Source: JANLYC01 sp963750495 (GTDB lineage: Bacteria; Actinomycetota; Actinomycetes; Propionibacteriales; Nocardioidaceae). Taken from it: a stretch of DNA of 64,000 nt. A program made the position numbers and the translations under genes. Shown here piece by piece: positions 1 to 9,695 of the stretch. Under the pieces are notes generated by a model, which was not told the origin of the DNA, searched no databases, and worked only from the letters and a program-made list of their open reading frames with translations. The stretch spans positions 124,001-188,000 of the forward strand of contig CAVVQV010000007.1 of assembly GCA_963750495.1 (NCBI GenBank). Reading direction: 5' to 3'. Position 1 is the stretch's first letter. Every line of letters starts with the position of its first letter.

Positions 1-326
1 CCGGTGTTGACCACACCGCGGGGTGACTGCGGGTCCATGAGGAGCGCATCGCCCGGACCGAAGTCCACCACCTCGGACCCCGTCGTGAACCGCCCTGTCC
101 CGTCGATCACGAGGTAGCACTCCCGGGTTCCGGCGTACCCGTCCGGGTCGCTGGCGTCATGCCGGTGCACTCCTTCGGACCCACCCACGGGAATGTCCCA
201 CGTCTCCACCTCGACCGGCCACGGCAGCGCGCCTTCGAAGTACCGGCGGACCGTGATGGCGCCAACACCCTCGTGCAGGTTCGTCCAGTCGAAGACGTGG
301 TCCTCGCTTCGTTGCACCCGGTCCAC
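1..326 (-). CDS. Cupin-domain protein, C-terminus beyond window
   Basis: The reverse strand is open from a GTG at 326 to the left edge, giving at least 108 residues. An AAGGGAG ribosome site sits at 331-339. The translation carries a cupin beta-barrel signature: HRHDASDPDGY, then CYLVIDGTGRF, then FGPGDALLMDP and a proline/glycine turn. His residues of the first cupin motif and the Gly-Asp-Ala turn of the second are visible. Such proteins are small single-domain barrels acting as metal-dependent enzymes or ligand-binding regulators, and the substrate cannot be told. It lies in the same direction as, and downstream of, the oxidoreductase at 374-1342 with about 47 bp between them, so they may be cotranscribed. 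Confidence 0.75.
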   Translation of the reverse strand, partial: MDRVQRSEDHVFDWTNLHEGVGAITVRRYFEGALPWPVEVETWDIPVGGSEGVHRHDASDPDGYAGTRECYLVIDGTGRFTTGSEVVDFGPGDALLMDPQSPRGVVNT

Positions 327-373
327 GGGCGGCTCCCTTCGAGGGCGTTGCCGGCTTTCGCCGCCGACGGATG

Positions 374-1342
374 TCAGATCGTGAAGACGACCTTGCCGAC
401 CACGTCTCCCTCGATCATGGCCTCGAAACCTTCGCGGGCACGGTCCAGCGGCAGCGTCCGGTCGACCAAGGGTCGCGCACCCGATACGTCCAGCAGCTCG
501 AGCAAGCTCTGGAACTCCGCGCGGGTTCCCATCGTCGACCCCTGCACGCGCAGCTGCAGGAAGAAGATTCGGGTCAGCTCGGCGTTCTCGGGCTGGTTGC
601 CGGACGTCGCGCCGGAGATGACCAGCGTGCCGCCCGGCCGCAACGCCTTGACCGAGTGGCTCCAGGTGGCGGCACCCACCGTCTCCATCACGGCGTCCAC
701 GCGCTGCGGCAACCGCGCCCCCGACTCGAACGCCTCGTGTGCGCCGAGCTCGACGGCCCGCTTGCGCTTGGTCTCGTCGCGGCTCGTCGCGTACGTCCGC
801 AGCCCGGCGGCAGACGCGAGACTGATCAGAGCGGAGGCAACGCCGCCGCCGGCCCCTTGCACGAGCACGCTGTCACCCGGTTTGAGGCCACCTTGGGTGA
901 AGAGCATCCGGTACGCCGTCAACCACGCGGTGGGCAGACACGCCGCCTCCTCGAAGCTCAGCGATGACGGCTTCGCCAGCACGTTGCGCCGCGGCACGGC
1001 CACGCGCTCGGCCAGCGTGCCGGGGTGCCGCTCGGAGAGCAATGAGCGCTTCGGGTCGAGCGTCTCGTCCCCGGACCAGTCCGGATTACTGATGACAGCG
1101 TGCACCACGACCTCGTTGCCGTCCTCGTCGATCCCGGCCGCATCACAGCCCAAGATCATGGGCAGCCGGTCCTCGCCCAGGCCGACGCCTCGCAACGACC
1201 ACAGGTCGTGCCGGTTCAGCGCTGCCGCCTTGACCTCGACCACGACCCAATCTGTCGGCGGGCTCGGGTCGGGCTGCTCGCCCAGGACGAGCCCGTCCAG
1301 GGGTGCGTCGGGGTTGATCGACTCGGCATACGCAGCGAACAT
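374..1342 (-). CDS. Zinc-free quinone oxidoreductase-like MDR protein
   Basis: A 322-residue medium-chain dehydrogenase/reductase. The N-terminal GroES-like half has AAALNRHDLWSLRG. The C-terminal Rossmann half carries VLVQGAGGGVASA for NAD(P)H binding. The cysteines that bind the catalytic zinc of alcohol dehydrogenases are absent, which fits the quinone reductase-type (zeta-crystallin-like) branch. The family reduces quinones or activated alkenes in the cytoplasm; the substrate here is unknown. A TAGGGT box (1349-1354 on the complement) stands 6 bp before the ATG, so the mRNA may be leaderless, although GAAGGA could also serve as a ribosome site. Length is normal for the family. Confidence 0.85.
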   Translation of the reverse strand: MFAAYAESINPDAPLDGLVLGEQPDPSPPTDWVVVEVKAAALNRHDLWSLRGVGLGEDRLPMILGCDAAGIDEDGNEVVVHAVISNPDWSGDETLDPKRSLLSERHPGTLAERVAVPRRNVLAKPSSLSFEEAACLPTAWLTAYRMLFTQGGLKPGDSVLVQGAGGGVASALISLASAAGLRTYATSRDETKRKRAVELGAHEAFESGARLPQRVDAVMETVGAATWSHSVKALRPGGTLVISGATSGNQPENAELTRIFFLQLRVQGSTMGTRAEFQSLLELLDVSGARPLVDRTLPLDRAREGFEAMIEGDVVGKVVFTI

Positions 1343-1422
1343 TCCTTCACCCTAGGGGGCGCGGCGGCAAGACACCGTTCGCTCCCACCCATGGCGACAT
1401 CGCGACCATCCCGCCTCCCGGC

Positions 1423-2625
<1,203 letters not shown>

Positions 2626-2839
2626 GGATGTCACCTGATTCCGGGGAGCCTGTGCCTCGCCGCGCATCTGGCCGGGGTGTGGTGACCCCGGCGGAGGCTC
2701 GGTGGGCGGCCACGGTCGGGCCGCGCTGCGGTACAGGAACGACGTCTCCCGGGGGTCTCCCGGAAAGGTCAGTCTGTCATGGCGGGTGCAGGCGAGGCGA
2801 GGGTGCGAAGCTACAGCTGCTGGCCGGCCGCCGAAAGCT

Positions 2840-3160
2840 TCACCGTCGCCGGTGGCTCCGTCGCCGCCATGGCCAGACGCGCAGGACCACCCGGCCGAGG
2901 ATGTCTCCGTCGGCGATCTCTCCCACCAGCCACGAGTCGACTCCCTCGTCGGGGTTGTCGCGCTCCACCCACCAGCCGCCGGCCGTACGCCGGGTGGCTC
3001 GCTTCACGGCCACGGGACGGTCCGGGAGTCGTACGACGACGAGCCCGCCGGGGCGGGGCTGGGCGCCGTACCGGACGATCAGCCGGTCGCCGTCCCGCAA
3101 GGTGGGTTCCATCGACCGCCCACGCACCACGGCGAGGCCGACGAGGGGGGACTTGGGCAC
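2840..3160 (-). CDS. sodX: Nickel-SOD maturation protease (S26-type, SodX)
   Basis: A small signal-peptidase-like protease that probably cleaves the propeptide of the NiSOD precursor encoded divergently next door. The Ser/Lys dyad is visible: Ser16 in GRSMEPTLRDGDRL and Lys53 in RPVAVKRATR. There is no hydrophobic N-terminal anchor, unlike true signal peptidase I, which fits a cytoplasmic role. The GTG at 3160 is preferred because AAGGA lies 7 bp upstream. A GTG at 3214 would add 18 residues that do not resemble the family and would run into the sodN promoter region. The paired divergent arrangement with sodN supports the assignment. Confidence 0.88.
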   Translation of the reverse strand: MPKSPLVGLAVVRGRSMEPTLRDGDRLIVRYGAQPRPGGLVVVRLPDRPVAVKRATRRTAGGWWVERDNPDEGVDSWLVGEIADGDILGRVVLRVWPWRRRSHRRR

Positions 3161-3185
3161 CTGCGGGGTCCTTGTTTGGGCGGAG

Positions 3186-3245
3186 TAGGGTCGGGAACTA
3201 GTTGCTGTAGACACTGTTGCATCACGCCTTCACGAGCGTGGCAAC
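3186..3245. promoter_or_regulatory. sodX-sodN intergenic control region
   Basis: A TAGGGT -10-like box (3186-3191) points toward sodN and would give a leader of about 77 nt. Within that leader an imperfect inverted repeat pairs GTTGC/CACGC (3216-3227) with GCGTG/GCAAC (3236-3245). In Streptomyces nickel-dependent regulation of sod genes uses the Fur-family protein Nur; whether this repeat is a Nur operator or an RNA hairpin cannot be decided from sequence. Confidence 0.45.
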
Positions 3246-3275
3246 TCCCCGGCCTGCTCCAGAAAGGACCAGTTC

Positions 3276-3677
3276 ATGCTGCGTCGCTTCATCGCACCGA
3301 CCATCGACGTCTCGGCTCACTGCGACCTACCGTGCGGGGTCTACGACCCGGCACAGGCCAGGATCGAGGCGGAGTCGATCAAGGCCATCATCGGCAAGGT
3401 GGCCGACAACGACGACCACGACTACCGCACCCGGGCGATCATCATCAAGGAGCAGCGCTCCGAGCTCGTCAAGCACCACCTCTGGGTGCTGTGGACGGAC
3501 TACTTCAAGCCACCGCACTTCGAGAAGTACCCTCAGCTGCACACCCTGTTCAACGAGGCCACCAAGCTGGCCGGGGCCGCCGGCACCAAGGACAGCATGG
3601 ACGCGGCCAAGGCCGACCAGCTGCTGGCCAAGATCGACGAGATCGCCGAGATCTTCGCCGAGACGAAGAAGGGCTGA
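3276..3677 (+). CDS. sodN: Nickel superoxide dismutase precursor
   Basis: A 133-residue precursor that dismutates superoxide in the cytoplasm with a nickel centre. The nickel hook HCDLPCGVYDP begins at residue 15, so a 14-residue propeptide ending ...DVSA must be removed to expose His15, whose amino and imidazole groups with the two following cysteines ligate nickel. The remainder is the expected four-helix bundle, including KHHLWVLWTDYFKP. AAAGGA lies 8 bp before the ATG. The processing protease is encoded divergently at 2840-3160. The enzyme forms hexamers in known cases. Assignment is secure from the hook motif. Confidence 0.97.
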   Translation: MLRRFIAPTIDVSAHCDLPCGVYDPAQARIEAESIKAIIGKVADNDDHDYRTRAIIIKEQRSELVKHHLWVLWTDYFKPPHFEKYPQLHTLFNEATKLAGAAGTKDSMDAAKADQLLAKIDEIAEIFAETKKG

Positions 3678-3781
3678 CCCACAACCGCCCGCCGCGACCT
3701 CGCCAGGCTCGTACCGCTCACCGGCGGTGCGGGCCTGCGGCATTCACGGGGCCGTCGGGCGACGTACGATCCGGCACGACG

Positions 3782-4252
3782 TCAGCGCGAGCGACCGGGG
3801 CCGGGGTCCCCGCCCTCGGCCTCGATGTCGCTCATCCGCTCGCCGAACAAGGCCTGCGTGGTCGACGGGGAAAAGATGACGGCGAGAACGACCAAGGCAG
3901 GCACGGCCAACAGGATCGAAACCCAGGTGGTGCTGCCACCCCGGAAGCTCCACGCGACGCCGAGCTCGATGAGCTGCGCGAGCACGACGGGGCCGCGGGT
4001 CCAGCTTCGGAGCAGGAACAGCCCGCGGGCGCAGGCACCGAGACCGGCTGCGTACAGCATGAAGAAGACCGCGGTGGTGATGCCGACGCTCGGACGGTCG
4101 GGGTTGACGTTCACGAGCTCGGAAACGGCGAGGCCCACCAGGCCGAGGGCCTCGAGTCCCACGAGCGCTGCCGCTACCTGGATACCTCGTCCGGGGTGCG
4201 GCTGCGACTCGGCGCCCGTCGGGTCGTCCGCGGTCGGGTGCTCAGAACTCAT
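3782..4252 (-). CDS. Small four-helix integral membrane protein
   Basis: A 156-residue protein with four predicted membrane spans (starting near AAALVGLEALGLVGLAV, TTAVFFMLYAAGLG, VVLAQLIELGVAW and SILLAVPALVVLAVIF) and a charged C-terminal tail. The ATG at 4252 is chosen because the 72 upstream in-frame residues are hydrophilic and unlike a membrane protein leader. I do not recognise a functional family beyond the general actinobacterial small membrane protein type. It lies between sodN and whiB1, convergent with sodN with 104 bp between their stops. Confidence 0.7.
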   Translation of the reverse strand: MSSEHPTADDPTGAESQPHPGRGIQVAAALVGLEALGLVGLAVSELVNVNPDRPSVGITTAVFFMLYAAGLGACARGLFLLRSWTRGPVVLAQLIELGVAWSFRGGSTTWVSILLAVPALVVLAVIFSPSTTQALFGERMSDIEAEGGDPGPGRSR

Positions 4253-4360
4253 GCAGCCGACCTTAACCACTGCCCAAGGCGGCTTGGTGCGCGGTACAGT
4301 CGCCGTGATGGTGAACACCCTGGTGCGCCAAGACTCACGGTTGGCAACCAAAACCTCTAG

Positions 4361-4379
4361 ACTGAACTCAGGGTTCAGT
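4361..4379. repeat. ACTGAAC-N5-GTTCAGT inverted repeat
   Basis: Perfect 7-bp arms with a 5-bp spacer, in the 362-bp gap between the membrane protein and whiB1. It overlaps the upstream region of the reverse-strand gene starting at 4252. It could be an operator for a dimeric regulator or a small hairpin. Confidence 0.45.
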
Positions 4380-4536
4380 TGCCTGTCCGCCTCGTCCCCG
4401 TTGTGAGGAAACTGACACGGGTCGAGGGGTTGTGCGGGCGGAGATCTCTTGCGACGATCGTGTCGCACATGTGCGCTGCAATGCGCTGCACGTCTCTCGA
4501 CACCCCGCTTGTCCCGTGAGCGAGGCCAACGAGGGG

Positions 4537-4558
4537 GCTCGTGAAAACCTTCACGAGC
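4537..4558. promoter_or_regulatory. CRP-type operator upstream of whiB1
   Basis: GCTCGTGAA and TTCACGAGC form a perfect 9-bp inverted repeat separated by 4 bp. The centre reads GTGA-N6-TCAC, the consensus of the CRP/FNR family. It ends 56 bp before the whiB1 start. In M. tuberculosis whiB1 is known to be controlled by the CRP homologue Rv3676, so position and sequence agree. A weaker half-match, TGTGA-N6-TGACA, lies near 4402-4417. Confidence 0.7.
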
Positions 4559-4614
4559 AGCACAGCACCGCGATCACTCCCCTGTGACCGCCATGAACGA
4601 AGAGGAGCCGCGCC

Positions 4615-4863
4615 GTGGACTGGCGTCACCGCTCTGCGTGTCTTGAAGAGGACCCGGAGCTGTTCTTCCCCATCGGCAACACCGGCCCTGCCATCCTCCA
4701 GATCGAGGAGGCCAAAGCCATCTGTCGCCGTTGCGAGGTGCGCGAGCAGTGCCTCGCGTGGGCGCTCGAGGCCGGCCAGGATCATGGTGTATGGGGCGGT
4801 ATGTCCGAAGATGAGCGGCGCGCGCTCAAGCGCCGCAACGCGCGGGCCAAGATCCGCGCCTGA
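4615..4863 (+). CDS. whiB1: WhiB1-type iron-sulfur transcription factor
   Basis: An 82-residue WhiB protein that binds a [4Fe-4S] cluster and, in mycobacteria, associates with the primary sigma factor and senses nitric oxide. Four cluster cysteines are present at 9, 37, 40 and 46, followed by the turn GVWGGMSEDERRALKRR and a basic tail for DNA binding. The start is a GTG preceded by AGAGGAG. The CRP-like palindrome upstream (4537-4558) and the adjacent pdtaS gene reproduce the mycobacterial neighbourhood, which supports WhiB1 rather than another paralogue. Confidence 0.95.
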   Translation: MDWRHRSACLEEDPELFFPIGNTGPAILQIEEAKAICRRCEVREQCLAWALEAGQDHGVWGGMSEDERRALKRRNARAKIRA

Positions 4864-4869
4864 CGCCGC

Positions 4870-6330
4870 TCACCGGAACGGGATATCGAGGTCGACCCGG
4901 GTTCCGCCGTCCGGATTCGCACCGAACGAGATCACGCCGCCGAGCTCGGACTCCACCAGGGTCCGGACGATCGACAGGCCCAGACTTCCCGACGAGACGG
5001 GGTCGAAGCCCTCGGGCAGACCACGACCGTCGTCGTCGATGACCACCTCCAGCCGACCCGCCAGGCGCAGCGCGCGCACGGAGATCCGGCCCGCCCCCGC
5101 CGGAAACGCGTGCTCGACCGCGTTCTGCAACACCTCGGTCAGCACCATGGCGAGCGGGGTCGCCATGCCGGCCGGCAGCTCACCGAACGACCCGGTCCGC
5201 ACCGTCTCCACCGCCGCCGGATCCGCCGCGACTTCGGTGATCATCGCCGCCAGGCGGTCGGCCACATCGTCGAAGTCCACGTGCTCGTTGAACGCCTGGC
5301 TCAAGGTCTCGTGCACGATCGCGATCGAGCCCACGCGCCGCACGGCTTCGTCCAGGGCCAGCCGCGCCGCCGGAACGTCCATCCGTCGCGACTGCAGGCG
5401 CAGCAGCGCCGCGACGGTCTGCAGGTTGTTCTTGACCCGGTGATGGATCTCCCGGATGGTCGCGTCCTTCGTGATGAGCTCGCGTTCGCGGCTGCGCAGC
5501 TCCGTGACGTCGCGCAACAGCACGAGCGCCCCGGCGAGCTCCCCCTCCGGCGACAGCGGGATGACCCTCGCGGCCACCGTCGCCTCGTCGTTGCCGTACT
5601 CCGTCTCCCGTGGGTGCCGGCCCGACAACGTCACCGTCATGGCCTCGTCGACGGGATGTGCGGGCGGTGGCAGCAGCGATTCCGTCGTCTCGGCGAACGG
5701 TTCGCCGACCAGGTCTCCGGCCAGGCCCAGGCGACGGTACGCCGACTGCGCGTTCGGACTGGCGTACGTCACGACCCCCGCTGCGTCGGTCCGGACGAAA
5801 CCGTCGCCCACGCGCGGTGACGACGTCCAGGCCCTCCTCTCGGTGGGGATCGGGAACGCCCCGCGGCTGATCATGCGGGTGAGATCGCTGGCGGTCTGCA
5901 GGTAGGACAGCTCCAGCCGGCTGGGGGTGCGCACGCCCAACAGGTTGGTGTTGCGGGCGATCACGGCCAGCATCGAGCCCGCACGCACGACCGGGATGGT
6001 TTCGACTCGCACGGGTACGTCGTCACGCCACTCCGGGTCGCCCTCACGCGCGATGCGCTGGTCGTCGTACGCCGCGTCCAGCAGGGGCCGTCGACCCCGC
6101 GGCACAAACGAGCCGACCAGGTCGTCCACGAAGGCCGTCGGCCCGGTCGTGGGGCGCATCTGGGCGCCGCCCCAGAAACCGATCCCCTCCCGGTCGGGCA
6201 GCCACAGCACGAGGTCGGCGAACGACAGGTCGGCAATGATCTGCCAGTCCGCGATGAGCAGGTGCAGCCAGCCGATGTCGTCCGTGCCGAGCTCGGTGTG
6301 AGCCTTGGCGACGTCATCCAGCGAGGGCAC
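4870..6330 (-). CDS. pdtaS: PdtaS-type sensor histidine kinase
   Basis: A 486-residue soluble kinase: a GAF-like domain (about 30-150), a PAS domain (about 172-275), a HisKA_2 dimerisation domain with EIHHRVKNNLQTVAALLRLQ (phospho-acceptor His about 296) and an HATPase domain with DDDGRGLPEGF and SGSLGLSIV. In mycobacteria PdtaS phosphorylates the ANTAR RNA-binding antiterminator PdtaR; no pdtaR is in the window. The start is GTG with TACGGT six bases upstream, so the mRNA may be leaderless. It converges on whiB1 with a 6-bp gap between stops, as in mycobacteria. No membrane spans are seen. Confidence 0.92.
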   Translation of the reverse strand: MPSLDDVAKAHTELGTDDIGWLHLLIADWQIIADLSFADLVLWLPDREGIGFWGGAQMRPTTGPTAFVDDLVGSFVPRGRRPLLDAAYDDQRIAREGDPEWRDDVPVRVETIPVVRAGSMLAVIARNTNLLGVRTPSRLELSYLQTASDLTRMISRGAFPIPTERRAWTSSPRVGDGFVRTDAAGVVTYASPNAQSAYRRLGLAGDLVGEPFAETTESLLPPPAHPVDEAMTVTLSGRHPRETEYGNDEATVAARVIPLSPEGELAGALVLLRDVTELRSRERELITKDATIREIHHRVKNNLQTVAALLRLQSRRMDVPAARLALDEAVRRVGSIAIVHETLSQAFNEHVDFDDVADRLAAMITEVAADPAAVETVRTGSFGELPAGMATPLAMVLTEVLQNAVEHAFPAGAGRISVRALRLAGRLEVVIDDDGRGLPEGFDPVSSGSLGLSIVRTLVESELGGVISFGANPDGGTRVDLDIPFR

Positions 6331-6443
6331 TCAGCCACCGTAGGGCAACGCGGTGTGATGTTCCGAACAGTGGCCCGAAAGACGCGCGCGCGACGGCCTG
6401 CAGGTTTGCTGAACGGCGCGAGGTTTGTGCGAGGATGGGCGGC

Positions 6444-7343
6444 ATGCCGCGGGGTTTCTGGCAGCAGGTGCTCGAGTCCGATATGGCCGTTCCGGTTGAC
6501 CGGCCGTTGAACGAGTTGACCGCCGAGCTGGTCACGATGTTGGGTTCGACCAATCCAGTCGAACGCGACGAAACGGCATACCCCCTGCTCGCGACCTGGT
6601 TGAGCGAGGGCGTCTACGACGACCTGCTGGTAAGTTTCGGCGACTCGATCGCCCAGGGTCTGGTCGTGGGTCTCGGGAAGTCGCTCGACGACTCGGTCTT
6701 CCGCCGCAGCTTCTCAGCGCTGGTGCTCGCCGAGTGCGTCCGGCGCGACAACGTCGCCCGCATCCTGCCCGTCGACGTCGTCCTCAACTGGGCCGAGCGC
6801 GCGATCGGCTGGTACACCCGCGAGCAGGACCTTCGCGGATGGGTCCCCGGCAAGGGCTGGGCGCACACCGTTGCGCACGGGGCCGACCTGCTCGGCGTGC
6901 TGTCGTCGTCGCGCCATCTGCAGGCCCTGCACCAAGGCGTGCTGCTCGATGTCATCGCCGAGCGGCTGGTCGCACCGACGCCCACCGTGCTCGTCGACGG
7001 CGAGGACGACCGCCTGGCGTACGCGGCGCTGTCGATCGTGCACCGCAACCTCGTCGACGCCGATCAGCTCGACGAGTGGGTCTCGACGATGGCGGCGGCT
7101 CTCGCCCGGCCGCGCGGGCACCTCACCGACCACACGTGGCCCACGCCTGCGGCCAAGAACACCTCGGCGTTCCTCCGCGCCCTGCACGTCCACCTCGCGA
7201 TCGGCATCGCGCCGTCCCACGACAAGGTGTCGTTCGCCGAGCCTCCCGAGGCCCGCTCAGACCTGCTGCTCGCCCTGCTGCGCGCGATCCCGACGTTCAC
7301 CCCCTGGATGTACTCCGGCCGGCGCGTCGCCGACGCTTCCTAG
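6444..7343 (+). CDS. DUF2785-family protein
   Basis: A 299-residue cytoplasmic protein with the DUF2785 hallmark DLRGWVPGKGWAHTVAHGADLL and an all-helical, HEAT-like composition. No catalytic function is established for the family. The second of two in-frame ATGs (6435 and 6444) is preferred because GAGGAT lies 7 bp before it, as expected for a leaderless start; neither has a clear Shine-Dalgarno sequence. It is followed by the ThDP enzyme gene after about 80 bp. Confidence 0.8.
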   Translation: MPRGFWQQVLESDMAVPVDRPLNELTAELVTMLGSTNPVERDETAYPLLATWLSEGVYDDLLVSFGDSIAQGLVVGLGKSLDDSVFRRSFSALVLAECVRRDNVARILPVDVVLNWAERAIGWYTREQDLRGWVPGKGWAHTVAHGADLLGVLSSSRHLQALHQGVLLDVIAERLVAPTPTVLVDGEDDRLAYAALSIVHRNLVDADQLDEWVSTMAAALARPRGHLTDHTWPTPAAKNTSAFLRALHVHLAIGIAPSHDKVSFAEPPEARSDLLLALLRAIPTFTPWMYSGRRVADAS

Positions 7344-7423
7344 CGCGCTGCGCGACCGCGGCCACCTGCAGCACCTCTCCAGGCCTCTTCACGCCCCCCG
7401 CTACCCGTCAGTAGCCTGCAGGT

Positions 7424-9115
7424 ATGAACGAGACCGTCGAACCCGCCGGGAACCCCACACCTTCGCCCGTCCGTGAAGGGCACGGTGGAAACCATGCCGT
7501 CGCCGCAGCTGCCGCCCACGGTGTCGAAACCATGTTCACGCTCTCCGGCGCACACGTCTTCCCCATGTACGACGCCGCCGTCAAAGGCGAGCCCGGCATG
7601 CGGCTCATCGACGTCCGCCATGAGCCGTCTGCCGTCTTCGCCGCCGAGGCGACCGGGAAGCTGACGCGGACCCCCGGCCTCGCCGTGCTGACGGCCGGGC
7701 CGGGGGTCACGAACGGTGTGAGCGCCGTCGCGCAGGCGTCCTTCGCCGGCTCGCCCCTGGTCGTGGTCGGTGGGCGGGCTCCCACCCAGCGCTGGGGCAT
7801 GGGTTCGCTGCAGGAGCTAGACCAGCCACCGATCCTCGCTCCGGTGACCAAGCAGGCGAGCACGATCCACGAGGTCGGCGCCATCGCCGAGGGCATCGAC
7901 GAGGCTTTCATCGTGGCCGGGTCGCCGCACCGGGGTCCGACCTTCGTCGACGTACCGATGGACCAGCTCTTCGCCCGCTGCGCGTCTGCCTCGCCCCAGG
8001 CGACCGTTCGCCAGCCCGCACTGCCGGATGATGACGCCGTCGCCGCGATCGGGCAGCTGCTCGTTGCCGCGGACCGGCCCGTCCTCGTGCTGGGCACCGA
8101 CGTCTGGTCCGACCGAGCCGAGGAGGCCGCCCTGCGACTGGTCGAGGAGACGGGTATCCCCGTCGTCACGAACGGCATGGGGCGTGGAATCGTCCCCGGT
8201 GGCCACCCGCTGCTCGTGACGAAGGCACGCTCTGCCGCGTTCGGGCAGTGCGACCTCGCGGTCGTGGCGGGCACGCCGCTGGACTTCCGGCTCGGCTACG
8301 GCGTGTTCGGGGGCAAGGAGGGCACCGGACCCGCCCAGGTCGTGCATCTCGCGGACAGCCAGGCACAGGTGTCGACGCGCGCGACGCTGGCGGGCTCGGC
8401 GCACGGAGACCTCTCCCTCCTCCTCGACGGGGTTCGTGCGGCCGTGCAGCAACCCTCGACCAGACCTGACTGGGCGACGTGGACCTCCAGGCTGCGCGAC
8501 CAGGTAGCGGCGGCGACTGCCAGGGACGCTGCACTGCTCGCGGCCGACGCCGACCCGATCCATCCGGCCCGCATCTATGGCGAGCTCGTGCCGCGGCTCG
8601 CCGACGACGCAGTGGTCATCGGCGACGGCGGCGACTTCGTGTCGTTCGCGGGCAAGTTCATTGAGCCGAAGCGACCTGGCGGCTGGCTCGATCCCGGTCC
8701 CTACGGATGTCTCGGGGCTGGACTCGGTGCAGCCATGGCCGCGCGGATCGCGCGGCCGTCGGCCCAGGTCGTGCTGCTGCTCGGCGACGGTGCGGCTGGT
8801 ATGTCGCTGATCGACGTGGACACGCTGGTCAGGCATGGACTGCCGGTCGTCATGATCGTGGGCAACAACTCCTGCTGGGGTCTGGAGAAGCACCCGATGC
8901 GCTTCCTCTACGGGTATGACGTGGCGGCCGACCTCGCACCCCAGACGTCATACGACAAGATCGTGCAGGCCCTCGGCGGTGATGGCGAGACGGTGTCGAA
9001 GCCGGATGACATCGGGGCCGCTCTCGACCGTGCTTTCGACGCGCGGATCCCCTACCTTGTCAACGTGTTGACCGATCCCGAAGCGGCTTACCCGCGGAGC
9101 ACCACCGGTGTCTGA
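7424..9115 (+). CDS. ThDP-dependent acetolactate synthase-like enzyme
   Basis: A 563-residue member of the thiamine diphosphate enzyme superfamily with the usual three domains. The N-terminal pyrimidine-binding domain has the activating glutamate in DVRHEPSAVFAAEA and GPGVTNGVSA. The central domain contains DRPVLVLGTDVW. The C-terminal pyrophosphate domain shows GDGGDFVSF and the metal motif GDGAAGMSLIDVDTLVRH...NNSCWG. This is the IlvX/oxalyl-CoA-decarboxylase-like branch rather than the housekeeping IlvB, and no small subunit gene is adjacent. TAGCCT lies 6 bp before the ATG, suggesting a leaderless message. The stop overlaps the following acetyltransferase start by 8 bp. Confidence 0.85.
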   Translation: MNETVEPAGNPTPSPVREGHGGNHAVAAAAAHGVETMFTLSGAHVFPMYDAAVKGEPGMRLIDVRHEPSAVFAAEATGKLTRTPGLAVLTAGPGVTNGVSAVAQASFAGSPLVVVGGRAPTQRWGMGSLQELDQPPILAPVTKQASTIHEVGAIAEGIDEAFIVAGSPHRGPTFVDVPMDQLFARCASASPQATVRQPALPDDDAVAAIGQLLVAADRPVLVLGTDVWSDRAEEAALRLVEETGIPVVTNGMGRGIVPGGHPLLVTKARSAAFGQCDLAVVAGTPLDFRLGYGVFGGKEGTGPAQVVHLADSQAQVSTRATLAGSAHGDLSLLLDGVRAAVQQPSTRPDWATWTSRLRDQVAAATARDAALLAADADPIHPARIYGELVPRLADDAVVIGDGGDFVSFAGKFIEPKRPGGWLDPGPYGCLGAGLGAAMAARIARPSAQVVLLLGDGAAGMSLIDVDTLVRHGLPVVMIVGNNSCWGLEKHPMRFLYGYDVAADLAPQTSYDKIVQALGGDGETVSKPDDIGAALDRAFDARIPYLVNVLTDPEAAYPRSTTGV

Positions 9116-9632
9116 CGCGGTCGAGATCCGGCTGGCCCGTGAGGACGAGCTCGAAGCAGTGGGCCGTCTCACGCTCGATGGATACGTCCACGACGGGTTG
9201 CTCAGCGTCGACGCGGAGTACGCCGGCGAGCTGGCCGACGCAGAGCAGCGGTCGCGCGATGGCGAGCTGCTCGTGGCTCTCGTGGGCGGAGAAGTCGTCG
9301 GGACCGTGACGTTCTGCCCACCCGGCTCACCGCTGCGCGAGCTCAGTCGAACGGGTGAGGCGGAGTTCCGGATGTTGGCCGTGTCGCCGGCCGCCCGTGG
9401 GCGCGGCGTCGCCCGGGCCCTCGTCGAGCGGTGTGTCGCGCGGAGTCTGGAACTCGGGCTCGGCGAGCTGGTGATCTGCTCGATGCGCGAGATGACGACG
9501 GCCCACCGGCTGTACGAACGTCTCGGATTCGTCCGCGACCCCGCGCTCGACTGGACCCCGGTTCCTGACGTCGAGCTGCTGGCCTACCGGCGCCACCTGC
9601 AGACAGGCACGGCCGCCGAATTCTCAGCCTGA
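9108..9632 (+). CDS. GNAT-family N-acetyltransferase
   Basis: A 174-residue acetyltransferase with the acetyl-CoA loop VSPAARGRGVARALVERC and a terminal beta strand near LLAYRRHL. The GTG start overlaps the preceding ThDP enzyme gene by 8 bp, so the two are almost certainly translated from one mRNA. The acceptor is unknown. The pairing suggests acetylation of, or protection from, the product of the neighbouring enzyme, but this is only inference. Confidence 0.9.
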   Translation: MSDAVEIRLAREDELEAVGRLTLDGYVHDGLLSVDAEYAGELADAEQRSRDGELLVALVGGEVVGTVTFCPPGSPLRELSRTGEAEFRMLAVSPAARGRGVARALVERCVARSLELGLGELVICSMREMTTAHRLYERLGFVRDPALDWTPVPDVELLAYRRHLQTGTAAEFSA

Positions 9633-9633
9633 G

Positions 9634-9658
9634 CAGGGCAACCGGGCCGCGTGCCCTG
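9634..9658 (+). terminator. Weak stem-loop after GNAT gene
   Basis: CAGGGCA and TGCCCTG (7 bp) flank an 11-nt loop just after the stop codon. There is no U tract. It could end the two-gene operon or be a minor hairpin. Confidence 0.35.
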
Positions 9659-9695
9659 ACGTCCTTGGGATGCCACCACATCTCGAGGAGACCGC

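Noticed and set aside
4253..4468. 72-residue N-terminal extension of the membrane protein at 3782-4252
   Set aside because: Its translation is hydrophilic and crosses the inverted repeat at 4361-4379; the ATG at 4252 fits better.
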